Part shown: positions 44,503 to 55,840 of the stretch, piece after piece
How the letters are laid out: each line of letters begins with the position of its first letter
Numbering within the stretch: the stretch's first letter is position 1
From: Erinaceus europaeus
Lineage: Eukaryota; Chordata; Mammalia; Eulipotyphla; Erinaceidae
Assembly: GCF_950295315.1 (NCBI RefSeq)
Contig: NC_080171.1
Span: 110,704,378-110,768,377 of the forward strand
DNA: 64,000 bases
Direction of reading: 5' to 3'
The notes under the pieces: model-generated
Database searches by the model: none
What the model was told of the DNA's origin: nothing
Seen by the model: only the letters and a program-made list of their open reading frames with translations
Translations under genes and position numbers: made by a program

Positions 44503-45235
44503 GGGAGTCGGGCTGTAGCGCAGCGGGTTAAGCGCAGGTGGCGCAAAGCACAAGGACCAGCATAAGGATCCCGGTTAGAACCCGGCTCCCCACCTGCAGG
44601 GGAGTCGCTTCACAGGCGGTGAAGCAGGTCTGCAGGTGTTGTATGCTTTACATTGGGTTCTAGTTCTCCTTCACCAAGAGAATTGCATCAGTCCTGTTAA
44701 TTTCGCGGGCCGCTTGGCCCCGCCCCTAGGAAACCCACCAGAGTTCGAGAGTGCCAGAGTTTCAGAGGGTTCCCCAGTACGAGAGTTTGAGAGTTCCTGA
44801 GTTCGAGAGTAAGAGAGAGGGTTCCTGAGTCCGAGAGTTCCTGAGTTCCAGAGTGCGAGAGTTTCAGAGGGTTCCTGAGTTCGAGAGTAAGAGAAAGAGT
44901 GCTTGCACCGCCGCAAAGAGACAGCAGAGTTCTGTTTGGTGATTAGTTTGTCTTAGTTTATGAATCGTTGTTCCTGAATAAAGAAATACAGCTTCCCTGC
45001 CCAGCCGTTGTCTCCGCATCTCTGTTACCCGCCGTGAAGCTAGCCCGGCCAGCAAGAGCCGTCCGGAATTTTAACAACATGCAGGTGTCTGTCTTTCTCT
45101 CCTCCTCTCTGTCTTCCCCTCCTCTCTCCATTTCTCTCTGTCCTATCCAACAACTACAACAACAATAATAACTACAACAATAAAACAACAAGGGCAACAA
45201 AAGGGAATAAATAAATAAAATAAATATTTAAAAAA
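44503..45235 (+). repeat. SINE-B copy interrupted by a solo LTR
   Basis: SINE parts 44503-44636 and 45080-45235. Outer duplication AAAGAAAAGGAAAGAATA (44485-44502 and 45236-45253, 18 bp perfect) is made of the SINE-A tail. Near-identical in its head to the copy at 38493. Confidence 0.95.
44637..45079 (+). mobile_element. Solo LTR of the same endogenous retrovirus family, 443 bp
   Basis: TGTTGTATGC...TTTTAACAACA between perfect 6-bp duplications TGCAGG (44631-44636 and 45080-45085). GC box CCCCGCCCC at 44718-44726, AATAAA at 44977-44982. It is about 108 bp longer than the copy at 25242, almost entirely through expansion of GAGTTC/GAGAGT repeats at 44737-44903, between the GC box and the conserved CGCAAAGAGACAGCAGAGTT segment. 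No viral genes adjoin it. Confidence 0.92.
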
Positions 45236-45343
45236 AAAGAAAAGGAAAGAATAATTTTTGACAAATAAAATAAAGATAGTTGGAACCTAGCAAGTAAGTG
45301 TGTGCTCTCTCCAGGGCAAGAATGGAAAATAAGAGTAAAGTGT

Positions 45344-45645
45344 TAGGGAGTCGGGCGGTAGTGCAGCGGGTTAAGCGCACGTGATGCCAAGCGCAAGGAC
45401 CATGTAAAGATCCTGGTCCAAGCCCCCGGCTCCCCACCTGCAGGGGAGTCGCTTCACAGGCGGTGAAGCAGGTCTGCAGGTGTCTATCTTTCTCTCCTGT
45501 CTCTGTCTTCCCCCTCCTCTCTCCATTTTTCTCTGTCCTATCCAACAACAATGATATTAATAGAAACAACAGTAATAATTACAACAATAAAAACAACAAG
45601 GGCAACAAAAGGGAATAAATAAATAAAATATAAAAAATTAAAAAA
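45344..45645 (+). repeat. SINE-B copy
   Basis: Full length. Perfect AAGAGTAAAGTGT at 45331-45343 and 45646-45658. Confidence 0.94.
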
Positions 45646-45759
45646 AAGAGTAAAGTGTAGAAATCCTGATTGAAGGACAGTGGCTGCAACATCACTGCAA
45701 AGTCAGGGGCAACTAAGATGGTGTGAGGGCGCAGAAGCCACGGTTCTCCTCTGTTGATC

Positions 45760-45968
45760 TTTTTAAAAAATATATTTTATTTATTTGTTTATTGTTTAAT
45801 ACAGACAGAAATAAATTGAGGGGTTGGGGGAAGAGACAGAGAAACACCTGCAGCTCTATTTCACCCCTCATGAAGCTTTCCTCCTGCAGGTGGGGACCAG
45901 GGGCTTGAATCCGGATACTTGAATACTATAATGTGTGAATTTAACCGGGTGCTCCACCACCCGGCCCC
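45760..45968 (-). repeat. SINE-A copy, reverse
   Basis: TTTATTTATTTGTTTATTG tail, CACCTGCAGCTC, CCTGCAGGTGGGGACC, TTGAATCCGGATAC and head CCACCACCCGGCCCC. Confidence 0.86.
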
Positions 45969-47230
45969 TCCTAAAATGATCTTCACTGACTGAACATCCA
46001 AGTGAGAGGATGACAGGACATGTGCTTGGATGTCTACAGCTAACTCTGTCAACTATACTCAGAGGAATGGTAAGATTGAAGGGAGCTGGAGTGTGAAGAA
46101 GCTTGAATGTGAAGGGTATGAGAGATTTAAGAAAGGCTATGAAGGGACAGAGCTGGGTTGAGAGAGGATTGTTTCAAAATGTGGGAGGAAATGATGTGAC
46201 AGATACACTATGCTCTTCCTACTAAATGTCCCCAGAGTTCAGGGTGACCTCTCATTCACAGGAAAACAATTTTTTTAAAAGGATGATTGGTGACTGTGTT
46301 CCGATGCGAGTAAGTTCATAGCAAATGCTAAAGAAGAGAGTGGCCTGTTACAGGGCAAGTCCTAGAAGAGCGAAGGACTTAATTAGGGCTGGAGAGATGG
46401 TGACCAGGCTTAGTCAAGCACGGGCACTCTTCCATGGTGATGGAGGAACAGAAAAGTGGTATGTATATTTAGACAGCTTTACAATGATGGAAAAGTGATA
46501 GAAGATGGAAGGAGTCTATCTTTTTCTCTAAGAGATTGCAGAGCTTGGGGTCATTCCTTGCATCTGAGCAGGAGGTAATGAAATAGCAGTTCTGAAGGAA
46601 GTGGAAAACAATTTTGTAGTCATCTCTTCAAATGAAAGAACAAAGAGCTGTTTAGGAACCCATTGTAATTGGATTGGTGATCTTTGGTAATCCTGAAGTG
46701 TTCTCTTTGCCTTCAAATTCCTGGAAAATAGGAAGAGAGACACAGTTGTTCAGAAGGACTAGCCCACCAAGACTAAGTACATAGGGGGAGACTCACCCGA
46801 GCATGAGAAATTGCAACAAACTGAATTTGAAATGCACTCACCTACAGTGTAGAGGGGTCCACTCCGCTAGAACATTCTGAAGGAAGTTCAGTGAAAAGAA
46901 ATTCAGTGTCCACCCTGCAAATGCCAAGATACTGGAATAAAGGAAGGCGAGGGGAAAATGAGATCCTTTTGACTGATAGAATCTGTTGGAATTCTGAACA
47001 GAAAAGCTCACTTTATGCCTCAGTCCTCCCTCTAGAGCCACCACTTATGTCACTTGCCTGGCACCAAGAAGTGAGGAAGACACTTCTCTGGAGAAATCAG
47101 AAGTAATATTCTCCTATCTACATTTGCTCAACCCATCGTGGTTCACCCTGGGTACATCCCTTGGAGATGAACTACTCTAGGAAGAACTTTTCCACAAGGA
47201 AACTTGAGATTTAACCTAGACAAATGGAAA
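45969..47230. other. Unassigned intergenic sequence
   Basis: No clear repeat or gene. About 46385-46450 (GGGCTGGAGAGATGGTGACC) might be a decayed tRNA SINE head. Confidence 0.45.
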
Positions 47231-47234
47231 TAGC

Positions 47235-47690
47235 AGGGTTTGGGAGAAAGTTCAGGGTGTTAGATTTGCATGCCAGAGGCCCCATAAATCCTAAATTTGG
47301 TCACCAGTGCCACCATAATCCAGAGCTGAGCAGTGACCTGGTCTCTCTGTGTTTTGTTTTTTTTTCTTTCCTCCAGGCTTATTGCTGAGGTTCAGTGTCT
47401 GAAAAATCCACTACAAATCCACTGCTCCTGTGGCCATTTTTAAAAAAAAATTTTTGGATAAGACAGAGAGAAATTGAGAGGAGGGGGAGATAGAGAGGGA
47501 GAGAAAGATAGACACCTGCAGATCTGCTTCACTGCTTGTGAAGCGACCCCCCTGCAGGTGGGGAGCCAAGGGCTTGAACAGGGATCCTTGTACTGGTCCT
47601 TGAGCTTCACACTATGTACATTTAACCCAGTGTACCTCAGTCTGGCCCCCTCTCTGTGTGTTACTTTCTCACATAAATAAATAACATCTT
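47235..47690 (+). repeat. SINE-C copy split by a SINE-B+
   Basis: SINE-C parts 47235-47356 (CAGAGCTGAGCAGTGACCTGG) and 47649-47690 (ACATAAATAAATAACATC). The split is marked by CTCTCTGTGT on both sides. Confidence 0.78.
47357..47648 (-). repeat. SINE-B+ copy inside the SINE-C
   Basis: T-run, reversed 3' module, TTGGATAAGACAGAGAG, CCTGCAGGTGGGGAGCC, TTGAACAGGGATCC and head. The CAA block has shrunk to an A/T run. Confidence 0.87.
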
Positions 47691-47941
47691 TAAAGATTTA
47701 AAAATAAAAGAAACAGAAACAGGAATCAGTGATGGGAAAATACATACCTATCATTGACGATGATATTTCAGCTAGACCCAAAGAAAAAAGGAGAAATTCA
47801 CATAAAGCATGGGATAAATTATTATGTAAGGAGAGAACAACATTATAGAAAGGCCTCGGGATGGGAACGAGATTAACATATTTTTTTTTAAAAAAAGAAA
47901 GATTCATGTTGCTGGTTCCTAAGGAATAAGAGGAGAGGTGT

Positions 47942-48214
47942 GGGGAGTCCGGCAGTAGCGCAGTAGGTTAAGCGCAAGGAGTAGGAATCCCGGTTCGAGC
48001 CCCTGGCTCCCCACCTACAGGGGAGTAGCTTCACAGGCAGTGAAGCAGGTCTGCAGGTGTCTATCTTTCTCTCCCCCTCTCTGTCTTCCTCTCCTCTCAC
48101 CATTTCTCTCTATCCTATCTAACAATGATGGCATCAATAACAACAATGACAACTACAACAACAAAAAAATAACAACAAAGGTAACAAAAGGGAAAATAAA
48201 TATTTTTTTTAAAA
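47942..48214 (+). repeat. SINE-B copy
   Basis: Short head region (GTTAAGCGCAAGGAGTAGG, lacking part of the A-B spacer), box B GGTTCGAGCCCC. Duplication AAGAGGAGAGGTGT (47928-47941) versus AAGAGGAAAGGTGT (48215-48228). Confidence 0.92.
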
Positions 48215-48228
48215 AAGAGGAAAGGTGT

Positions 48229-49270
48229 AAGACAAATGTAAGAGCTAGGAGACACCAGACTTTATAGATTGGTGGATCATAGTTAGAGTTTGACTCCTTT
48301 CCTGCATATGCTGAGAAGTCACTGAAGCAGGGTCACTTGGAGACTGACTATGGTTGATTCTGTGTGAAGAATTAGAGGTCACAGAAAGATGAAGATGACT
48401 TGCTCCAGAGAAGTCAAGCAATTTTTCCCAAGGCCACAGAGCTGAGCAGTGGCACAGCTGCTCCCTTCCAGGTGCTTGATTTCACTCATGTAATCTACTG
48501 CCTCTCTTCACATATGGGGTTCAAACGTTTTGAGAAAGTCAAATAGATTATTTTCTAAATATGAAACATATTGGATGCTGAATCATTTGTAATGAAAAAA
48601 ACCAAGTGATAGAATTACAAATGAGGCTGAGAACGAAGGTTCAAATAGAAAAATTTAAAGGAAATTTTTAGGCAATGGGACATCCATGATATGATCGAGT
48701 TCAGGAAATATTAATAATGGACAGATATGACAGTTTACATGAGCAAGGAACAAAGCCAAGATAAGGTGACTAAAGCTAAATAAAGATAATGATGATGATA
48801 ATGATAATAATAATAATAATAATTACAGATCTCAGAAAAGCAAGAAGCAGACAATAAGGGCCAGAGGCAGTAACTGCAGGTGTTAATCAGGAAAAAATTC
48901 TGCACAGGCCTTCATCTCAAGATTGCTTGGCCATCCAAACAAAATGACTTTGGCAAAGAAAGCTAATCAGATTAAACCAGTAGCAGTAGCTTCTCTAAAG
49001 AAAGCCTGACGCAACTTTAAAATGCCTACATATTCGTTGAGTATGGTTTAGGATTCAGAAATAGTTTCTCAGGAACAAAACAACTGCTTGCATCTAGACT
49101 CAGCACCAATGAGTTATGAACCCCCAATTTCTGTAGCTTTTAGTCAGTCACCTTGGTATCATGCTTACATGTCAGATGGCTGAATCAGGACTTTTAAAGA
49201 TCTTTAAAAAAAACAACAACATAGAAGTCTTTTGTATTCTGTATTTTCTATCAAATTATTTTAAAACTTA
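48229..49270. other. Intergenic sequence with a MIR core and (GAT)n/(AAT)n
   Basis: 48390-48480 (CAAGGCCACAGAGCTGAGCAG) resembles a reverse MIR core. A GAT then AAT microsatellite lies at 48783-48825. Confidence 0.5.
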
Positions 49271-49271
49271 A

Positions 49272-49273
49272 AG

Positions 49274-49315
<42 letters not shown>
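49272..49315. repeat. (TA)n(GA)n compound microsatellite
   Basis: About eleven TA followed by about ten AG units. Confidence 0.9.
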
Positions 49316-49316
<1 letters not shown>

Positions 49317-49448
49317 CCCAGTGAAAATTCTGGCCACTCAGAGCGATACTCCTTAGCCAGGAAGTGACATCATGAGCAACAGGATATGTATCTTCCCAGA
49401 TTTTCTACATGTACAATGCTCATTTTTTATTTTAAAAACAAGGTGATT

Positions 49449-49705
49449 GGGAGTTGGGCGGTAGTGCAGCGGGTTAAGCGCATGTGGCGCTAAGCGCAAG
49501 GACTGGAGTAAGGATCCCGGTTTGAGCCCCCAGCTCCCCACCTGCAAGGGAGTCACTTCACAGGCGGTGAAGCAGGTCTGCAGGTGTCTATCTTTCTCTC
49601 CTGTCTCTGTCTTCCCCTCCTCTCTCCATTTCCCTCTGTCCTATCTAACAACGACAACAATAATAACTACAACAATAAAAAAGGCAATAAAAGGGAAAAT
49701 AAATA
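49449..49705 (+). repeat. SINE-B copy
   Basis: Full length. Perfect AACAAGGTGATT at 49437-49448 and 49706-49717. Confidence 0.94.
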
Positions 49706-49804
49706 AACAAGGTGATTGTGCTACCTTATTCATAGATCTTTCTGACTAGCCACGTCCTCTTTCAACATAAATATAATGAAAGTTCTTTTTTTTTTTTTTT
49801 AACT

Positions 49805-50760
49805 TCCTACTCAGTATTCCACTACAGAGATGCATCATCTTTTATTTGCCCAGTGGTTATCCAGTGAACACTAAGAGTTGTTTCCAGCTGTCCATTTTTA
49901 CAAAGAACATTAAAGTCGATATCCGTGTAAGGTTCCTTTGCTCACTTATGTGATTGTTTCTGTGTGACAAATTATGAGAAGCATATTGCCAACCACATGA
50001 GATAAGTTCTAGGAAGTATAATAGCTTGCTAAAAGATTAGGACTTTTAAATATCTGATGCCCACTGCCATCATTCTATTCTAGAAGTTTGCATTAATTTA
50101 CACTCATTGTCCCTAACACTTTTGCCAATAGTGGATATAATCACTTATCAGCATTGCCAGTTGAGCAAGTAAAACATTCTCATTTCTAATTTCATGTTCT
50201 TCCTTATTAATGATGTTACTCATATTTCCATATGGTTCAAATTATTCCACATTTTTTTCCAAAATTAGTTATTCATCTCCTTTGTCTATTTTATCACTGG
50301 AGTTTACTGTTTCTGAGGATTTATAGCATATTAAGGCTGTTAATACCTTATCTAAAATTAGATTTATCTAGTGTCCCTTAGCAAACAAAAGCTGCTTGAT
50401 TTTTACATAATTAAATATACTTATCTTAGTTTTCTTTTTCAGTTTCTGGGTTTCCTGTCATTCTCTACCACTTGCATGACCTGTTCTTCCATGTTTTCTT
50501 TTAGTTATTTTATGTGTCATTTTGATATTTACATCTTTAATCCCATGGGGGTAATTTTATATTTGGAACAAAGTGATGTTCTAACTCACGATCCCAATAT
50601 CATTATTTTCTTTACCTTTGTTAGTGGATACATTAGATTAGAAATCTCAACATCTATTTTGTCTAGTTTGAATCTTTTAGAAAGATTGAAATATCTCCCC
50701 AAAATGTTTTCTCATCCTTCCCAGACACTGAGGATCTTGAAGTAAATCACATTCAATTAC
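49805..50760 (-). repeat. Old L1, antisense 3' UTR and ORF2 end
   Basis: TTGTTTCCAGCTGTCC, AATTTACACTCATTG and GCTGCTTGATTTTTACATAATT fit the antisense order of an ancient L1M 3' half. The 124-codon frame at 50371-50745 is a chance frame across it. Confidence 0.6.
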
Positions 50761-51640
50761 TTAGATGTACTCATGGAGAAGTTTTGGGAGAAAGTCTGAG
50801 TCATCTTCCCATGACTCGAGTGTTGTGTGAAAAGTTGTCATCTGTAAGGTCATTTAAAATTGGATCCAGAGAACCATGACAGAGAAATGTAGACTTTGAT
50901 GCCTATCTCTTAGAACTGGGCTAAAGACCTTTAAACTGACCCAAAAGCAATTGTTTTAAGAAACCATCAATTGTTTGAGAAATTATGAAAACAGAATTGA
51001 TAATTATGGACTTTTGGGTGAAGGGTAGAATCTATTAAGTTTTTTTTTTCATCCTTTCTATACAATCAGTAATCAATTAACTTTAGCCCAAGAACAGTTT
51101 AAGTCTACTGAAACTAATCATCTCCTTTCTTTTAACCACTTATCCTCTTCCTCTTTTGGGGGTGCTTGAGTCCAGGTCTTTTAGTGCACTGTGATGCAAT
51201 TAACCAGGTGTGCTACTACCCAGGCCCCATAAGCACAGTTTTTCAATACTAACATTTTGCCCAACTATATAACTAGACTCTCCTATTACTCCAATGAAAG
51301 CTTTAGTTCTCCTGTCTTCTTTAGATAGGTGAACATATTAAATTCTATTTTCCATGTAATCATGAAAATTCCTTTTATTCAAACTGCTTAATTTAATGTC
51401 CAGTAATAGTGAGTATTCTTGGTTATTTTCCTATTGAAATTTAAGAGTCTTCATTGGGTTTATGTTAAGTAAATGATTAAATGTCTTGAAAAAAAAGAAC
51501 ACTGTTCATATATTAGTAAAAATAGATTTTTTTTTGGCAATAAGCAAGTCTTGTCTAGACCACACTTAAGTTTTTCATTGATCACAACAAAATGCCATTA
51601 TTTCTGACCTCTCTCTCTCATATATTTATCAAATGCACAT
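50761..51640. other. Mostly unassigned; SINE-A head remnant
   Basis: 51140-51232 ends AACCAGGTGTGCTACTACCC, a reversed SINE-A head. The rest is not recognised. Confidence 0.5.
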
Positions 51641-51658
51641 TATATTTACCAAAAAAAA

Positions 51659-52062
51659 GGGGGAGTCGGGCGGTACTGCAGCGGGTTAAGCACAGGTGGC
51701 ACAAAGTGCAAGGACTGGCATAAGGCACAAAGTGCAAGGACTGGCAAAGTGCAAGGACTGGCATAAGCACAGGTGGCACAAGGTGCAAGGACTGGCACAA
51801 GGACTGGGAGTTCGAGCCCCCAACTCCCCAACTGCAAGGAAGTCACTTCACAAGCAGTGAAGCAGGTCTGCAGGTATCAATCTTTCTCTCCCCCTCTTTG
51901 TCTTCCCCTCCTTTTTCCATTTCTCTCTATGCTTCCCAACAACGATGACATCAATAACAACAATAATAACTACAACAATAAAACAAGAGCAAAAAAAAAA
52001 TAACTACAACAATAAAACAACAAGAGCAAAAAAGGAAATAAATTAATTAAATTAAATAAAAA
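51659..52062 (+). repeat. SINE-B copy with expanded box A to box B spacer
   Basis: Box A TACTGCAGCGG at 51674-51684 and box B AGTTCGAGCCC at 51809-51819, 135 nt start to start instead of 57. The extra is tandem copies of GTGCAAGGACTGGC. The 3' tail block is also duplicated (51967-52030). Duplication TTTACCAAAAAAAA at 51645-51658 and 52063-52076. Confidence 0.93.
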
Positions 52063-52076
52063 TTTACCAAAAAAAA

Positions 52077-52540
52077 AGGGCTGAGGAGAGCCCAGGTACT
52101 TTCTCTGCAAACCTCTGATTTCTTTTCAGCTTTGCTGACTTACAGCAGAATATCCACCTGACCAAGTAACTAAAAGTGCTGGAATAAATGAGGGATAACT
52201 CTACCAGGTCAGGAATGGCTTTCACAGTTGCACAAGCACCAAGAAAAATGAACACCAATTTCTCCAGGAGACATATAGATGTTTTCCTCCATTTTTCACT
52301 TTGAATGAGGTATATATGTTCTAGAGAGGTTTTTTTCCCCCCATTTTTAGCATACGGCTACATACTACTTTTTCTATAGTTGCAGGGGGTTAGGGTACAA
52401 GTGAGTTGTATGGGGATGGATATCCTAGAAATTGGTGTTTGATTCTAAGCTCAGGTTCTAAGGATTTGGGGGGAGGTACAATTATAATACAAGAACGAGC
52501 TAAAGAGAAAGAGACAAAGGCTCCATCCAACAAGGTGTAT
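52077..52540. other. Unassigned intergenic sequence
   Basis: No gene or recognisable repeat seen. Confidence 0.4.
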
Positions 52541-52542
52541 GT

Positions 52543-52660
52543 GGCTAGGGAGACAGCTTGATCACAGAGCACAGGATTTGCAGGCACGAGGTCCCAGGAG
52601 ACACTCATGGCAAAGCATATGCTGCTGTTGAGTGGTGCTCTGGCCTTCTCCATAAATATA

Positions 52661-52701
<41 letters not shown>
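52543..52701 (+). repeat. SINE-C-like copy with (TA)n tail
   Basis: CTAGGGAGACAGCTTGATCAC head, CTGTTGAGTGGTGCTCTGG, then a TA microsatellite at 52657-52700 in the place of the tail. Confidence 0.6.
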
Positions 52702-52702
<1 letters not shown>

Positions 52703-53354
52703 ATTAAATTTTAAAAATCAACCATTCAAAATAAATCTTCAAAGTCATATGAGGTGATGTGTTTTCCAGCTAACTACAACCTCCCATATATGCATCCTTG
52801 CTCTGTGAGGGTTTATTCCATGCACTACAAAACTCATTAAATACCTCTTACTCATAGGAATTCACCCCAGAGAGCATCCCTATTTGGGGGTTGTATCATC
52901 AAACTGTTGGGAAGTTTCTGGGGAGCACAAGTACTTTGGCCTTTTGTGCTTGTGTAAGCTCCTGCAGGATGAAGTAAGGGAGGGATTCAAGGACCTGTCT
53001 GTCGAACCTGCTGGTCAGGCCTGATGCAGTGGTCAGTGAGGATGCAGTGATGAGCCAGCCCCAACACAAGATGAATCTAGACAGCTGATGAAGTGGGAGA
53101 AGCCAAAGTGCCAGGGACAGCGCCTCTCTGTGATGTCTGCAGCTGGAAGCTTGGGGTAGCTGAGGTCAGATATATTCTGTGACCTGTGCTGCTGCCCTCT
53201 CATAATAAAGTGGTCACCATCCTGTGCATTGGGGAAGGTCTTACGTGGCTTGGATCTTGGGGCAGCACACATCTTAACATTAGAAAGGATCAAGGTGCAG
53301 CACCTTTCAAGGAAGAACACCACCTACAGATCAAGGTCAAGTAGACCCAAGCTT
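52702..53354. other. Unassigned intergenic sequence
   Basis: No gene or recognisable repeat seen. Confidence 0.45.
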
Positions 53355-53364
53355 TGGTAACTTT

Positions 53365-53891
53365 TTATTATGATGATCATTATTAGTGATTTAATTATGA
53401 TTCACAAGATTGGAAGATAACTGGATACAGCTCCACACAGTTCCCACCACCAGAGATCCATATCTCATCCCCTCCATTGGAAACTTCCCTAGTCTTTTTT
53501 TTTTTAAATATTTCTTTATTTCCTTTTGTTGCCCTTGTTGTTTTATTGTTGTAGTTATTATTGTTGTTGTTACTGTTGTCGTTGTTATTGGATAGGACAG
53601 AAAGAAATGGAGAGAGGAGGGAAAGACAGAGAGGGGGAGAGAAAGATAAATACCTGCAGACCTGCTTCAAGGCTTGTGAAGCGACTCTCCTGCAGGTGGG
53701 GAGCCAGGGGCTCAAACTGGGATCCTTATGCCAGTCCTGTGATTTGCGCCACCTGTGCTTAACTCACTGTGCTACTTCCCTATTTATCCCTCTGAGAGTA
53801 TAGATCAAAATTCTTTATGGGGTGCAGAAGGTGGAAGATCTGGCTTCTGTAATTGCTTCTCTGCTGGATATGGATGTCGGCAGGTTGATCC
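53365..53891 (-). mobile_element. Family R 3' end, split by a SINE
   Basis: Family R segments 53365-53491 and 53774-53891. Duplication TGGTAACTTT at 53355-53364 and 53892-53901. Confidence 0.85.
53492..53773 (-). repeat. SINE-B copy inside family R
   Basis: Full reverse SINE-B with box B CTCAAACTGGGATCC. Duplication ACTTCCCTA at 53483-53491 and 53774-53782. Confidence 0.92.
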
Positions 53892-53901
53892 TGGTAACTT
53901 T

Positions 53902-54960
53902 CAAGTCTAGTTTCACTGAGGTACATGTTTGAGCTGGATATTGGGGGATATTTTGGGGGAAAAGTTGGCTATGAATGTGACCTAACTAGACTGGACAGCA
54001 TGCACCCCTCCTTGGTATGAGTGCTTGGAATTAGCAGTCCAAGTGGACAACCTGGCAGATCCTGGTCCCCAAACCTATCTCTTCATGGGGTTGGCCTGAG
54101 AATAACATGTCCCAAAATAGGTGGAAGCTGCCAGATGGTGTGGGCATGCTGTGGTGTCTTGGAAGTATGTTATTACTACTGCTGGGAGGACAGCTAAAGC
54201 ACGTGCCTGGCGTATATAAGACATGGGTAGTATTCTTGGCACCATTTGAATGCTCTATATGCATTAGTTTCTGCTCTGGATGTTGGGTCTCTTTCAAGAA
54301 TTTTTTTTTTCTGGGGAGGTACACCATATCAGTATTTGACCAGGAGGACCATGTCCTTGGATGAGTCTTGAGAGCTTTGGGGAGGGCTGGAATCATGCAA
54401 GTTCTTTCTCTAGAGCAAAGCTGGAAAGTCCTAGAGAGAGGAGGAGTGTGATTGATTCAAAAAACACCCAATGTGTGATGTCTATCATGGCCTGGTCATC
54501 ATGGGTGACTGGACTCTACTTGGTATATCTCTGCCTCATCTTTGCCAGCTTCCTACCAGCAAGTAACGACATGGTGTTGTTTGTCTTGCCTGACTCCACT
54601 AAGTCACTGTCCTCCATATCCTCACCTTTCTATCCTTTGCTACCTTAGCTTTTCACAAGTCTGTGAAAACACTGTCTCTAGCTTCCTGCATCCAAATTCA
54701 TTCTGCTCACCGCCCTCAGCTGTCTCCCATAGCACAGCTTTAAGCAAAACATCTATTTCCTTTGGAACCACAGCATGATTGGAACATTTGAGAATGAGTG
54801 GGGCTATATAGTAAGGACCAAGGGACCTCAGCCAGTCTTGGCTAAGGAAGCCAGTGTGTAAAGTGAGCATGAGAGCTGGCAGCCTGCCTCTCTGTCTGAA
54901 GGAACACCTTACATTTAATCAAAGCTAGGAGTCTGCACGCCAGACATTCCTCAGTTCTTC
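53902..54960. other. Unassigned intergenic sequence
   Basis: Several overlapping short frames (54031-54870), no family recognised and no consistent coding frame. Confidence 0.45.
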
Positions 54961-54964
54961 TCAT

Positions 54965-55135
54965 AAATTAGCTCACTTCCACCTCTCAATAACATTAGGA
55001 TTAAGTACAATTGTCACTATTATACTAGTGTCCATGTGAAGGAACTGAGGTACTGGGTTTCATATGACTTACCTCAGGTCACTTAGAAATGATTGGGGCT
55101 AGTCGACCCTATGGAGCTGCAGAGCTCTGGGGTTC
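54965..55135 (-). repeat. MIR remnant
   Basis: AAGGAACTGAGGTACTGGG, TACCTCAGGTCACTTAGAAA and GAGCTCTGGGGTTCAAAC follow the order of a reversed MIR. Confidence 0.6.
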
Positions 55136-55154
55136 AAACTTTCAATTACTCCCC

Positions 55155-55203
55155 ACATCAATTCTCTCTTTGTAAATTTTGATGTAATGAGAGAGAAATA
55201 CAG

Positions 55204-55240
<37 letters not shown>

Positions 55241-55372
55241 TACAGAGAGAGAGAGACCAGAGTGCTGCTCAGCTCTGCTTTATGGTAGTAGACGGGATTA
55301 AAGCTGGGATTTTGGAGCCTCAGACATGAAAGTCTTTATTTTGCATAAACATTATGCTCTCTCCCCAAGCCC
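55155..55372 (-). repeat. SINE-C copy with (GA)n
   Basis: (GA)n at 55210-55252, GAGTGCTGCTCAGCTCTGC, GGAGCCTCAGACATGAAAG and GCATAAACATTATGCTCTC. Confidence 0.8.
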
Positions 55373-55404
55373 CACACAGATTCTTTCTTCTTCTCTTTCT
55401 CCTT

Positions 55405-55543
55405 CTTTTCTTTGTGGTTTAACCAAAGCACTGTTCACTCTGGTTTATGGTGTTGTCAGTGATGGAATCTGAGACCTCTGTACCTCAGGTATGAGAGTCT
55501 CATGCATAAGCCACTGTGATTCCTCTCTCTCTCTCTCTGTCTC

Positions 55544-55597
<54 letters not shown>

Positions 55598-55840
55598 ATT
55601 CATTATTGAATAGACAGAGAGAAACTGAGAGGGGAGGAGGAGATAGAGAGAGGGAGAGAGACAGAGAGACACCTGCAGCCCTGCTTCACCCCTTGTGAAG
55701 TTTCCCCCCTGCAGGTGGGGACCAGGGGCTTGAACCAGCATCCTTGTGCACTGTAATGTGTGCACATAACCAGGTGTGCCACCACCTGGCCCCAACCACT
55801 GTGATATTTCCTCTGCCTCTATACTAATTCTTACCGTGTT
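55405..55840 (-). repeat. SINE-C copy interrupted by a SINE-A
   Basis: AACCAAAGCACTGTTCACTC and GACCTCTGTACCTCAGG on the left, head remnant CCACTGTGATATTTCC after the SINE-A on the right. Confidence 0.72.
55521..55795 (-). repeat. SINE-A copy with (CT)n(TA)n tail
   Basis: Microsatellite 55521-55598, then the reverse SINE-A body to head CCACCACCTGGCCCC. Duplication CCACTGTGAT at 55511-55520 and 55796-55805. Confidence 0.9.

Noticed and set aside
25242..45079. The two LTRs as ends of one provirus
   Set aside because: They are 19 kb apart, each has its own different 6-bp duplication, and the sequence between is ordinary intergenic DNA with other repeats. They are independent solo LTRs.
50371..50745. 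124-codon + strand frame with hydrophobic stretches
   Set aside because: Antisense of an old L1; the hydrophobic look comes from T-rich DNA.
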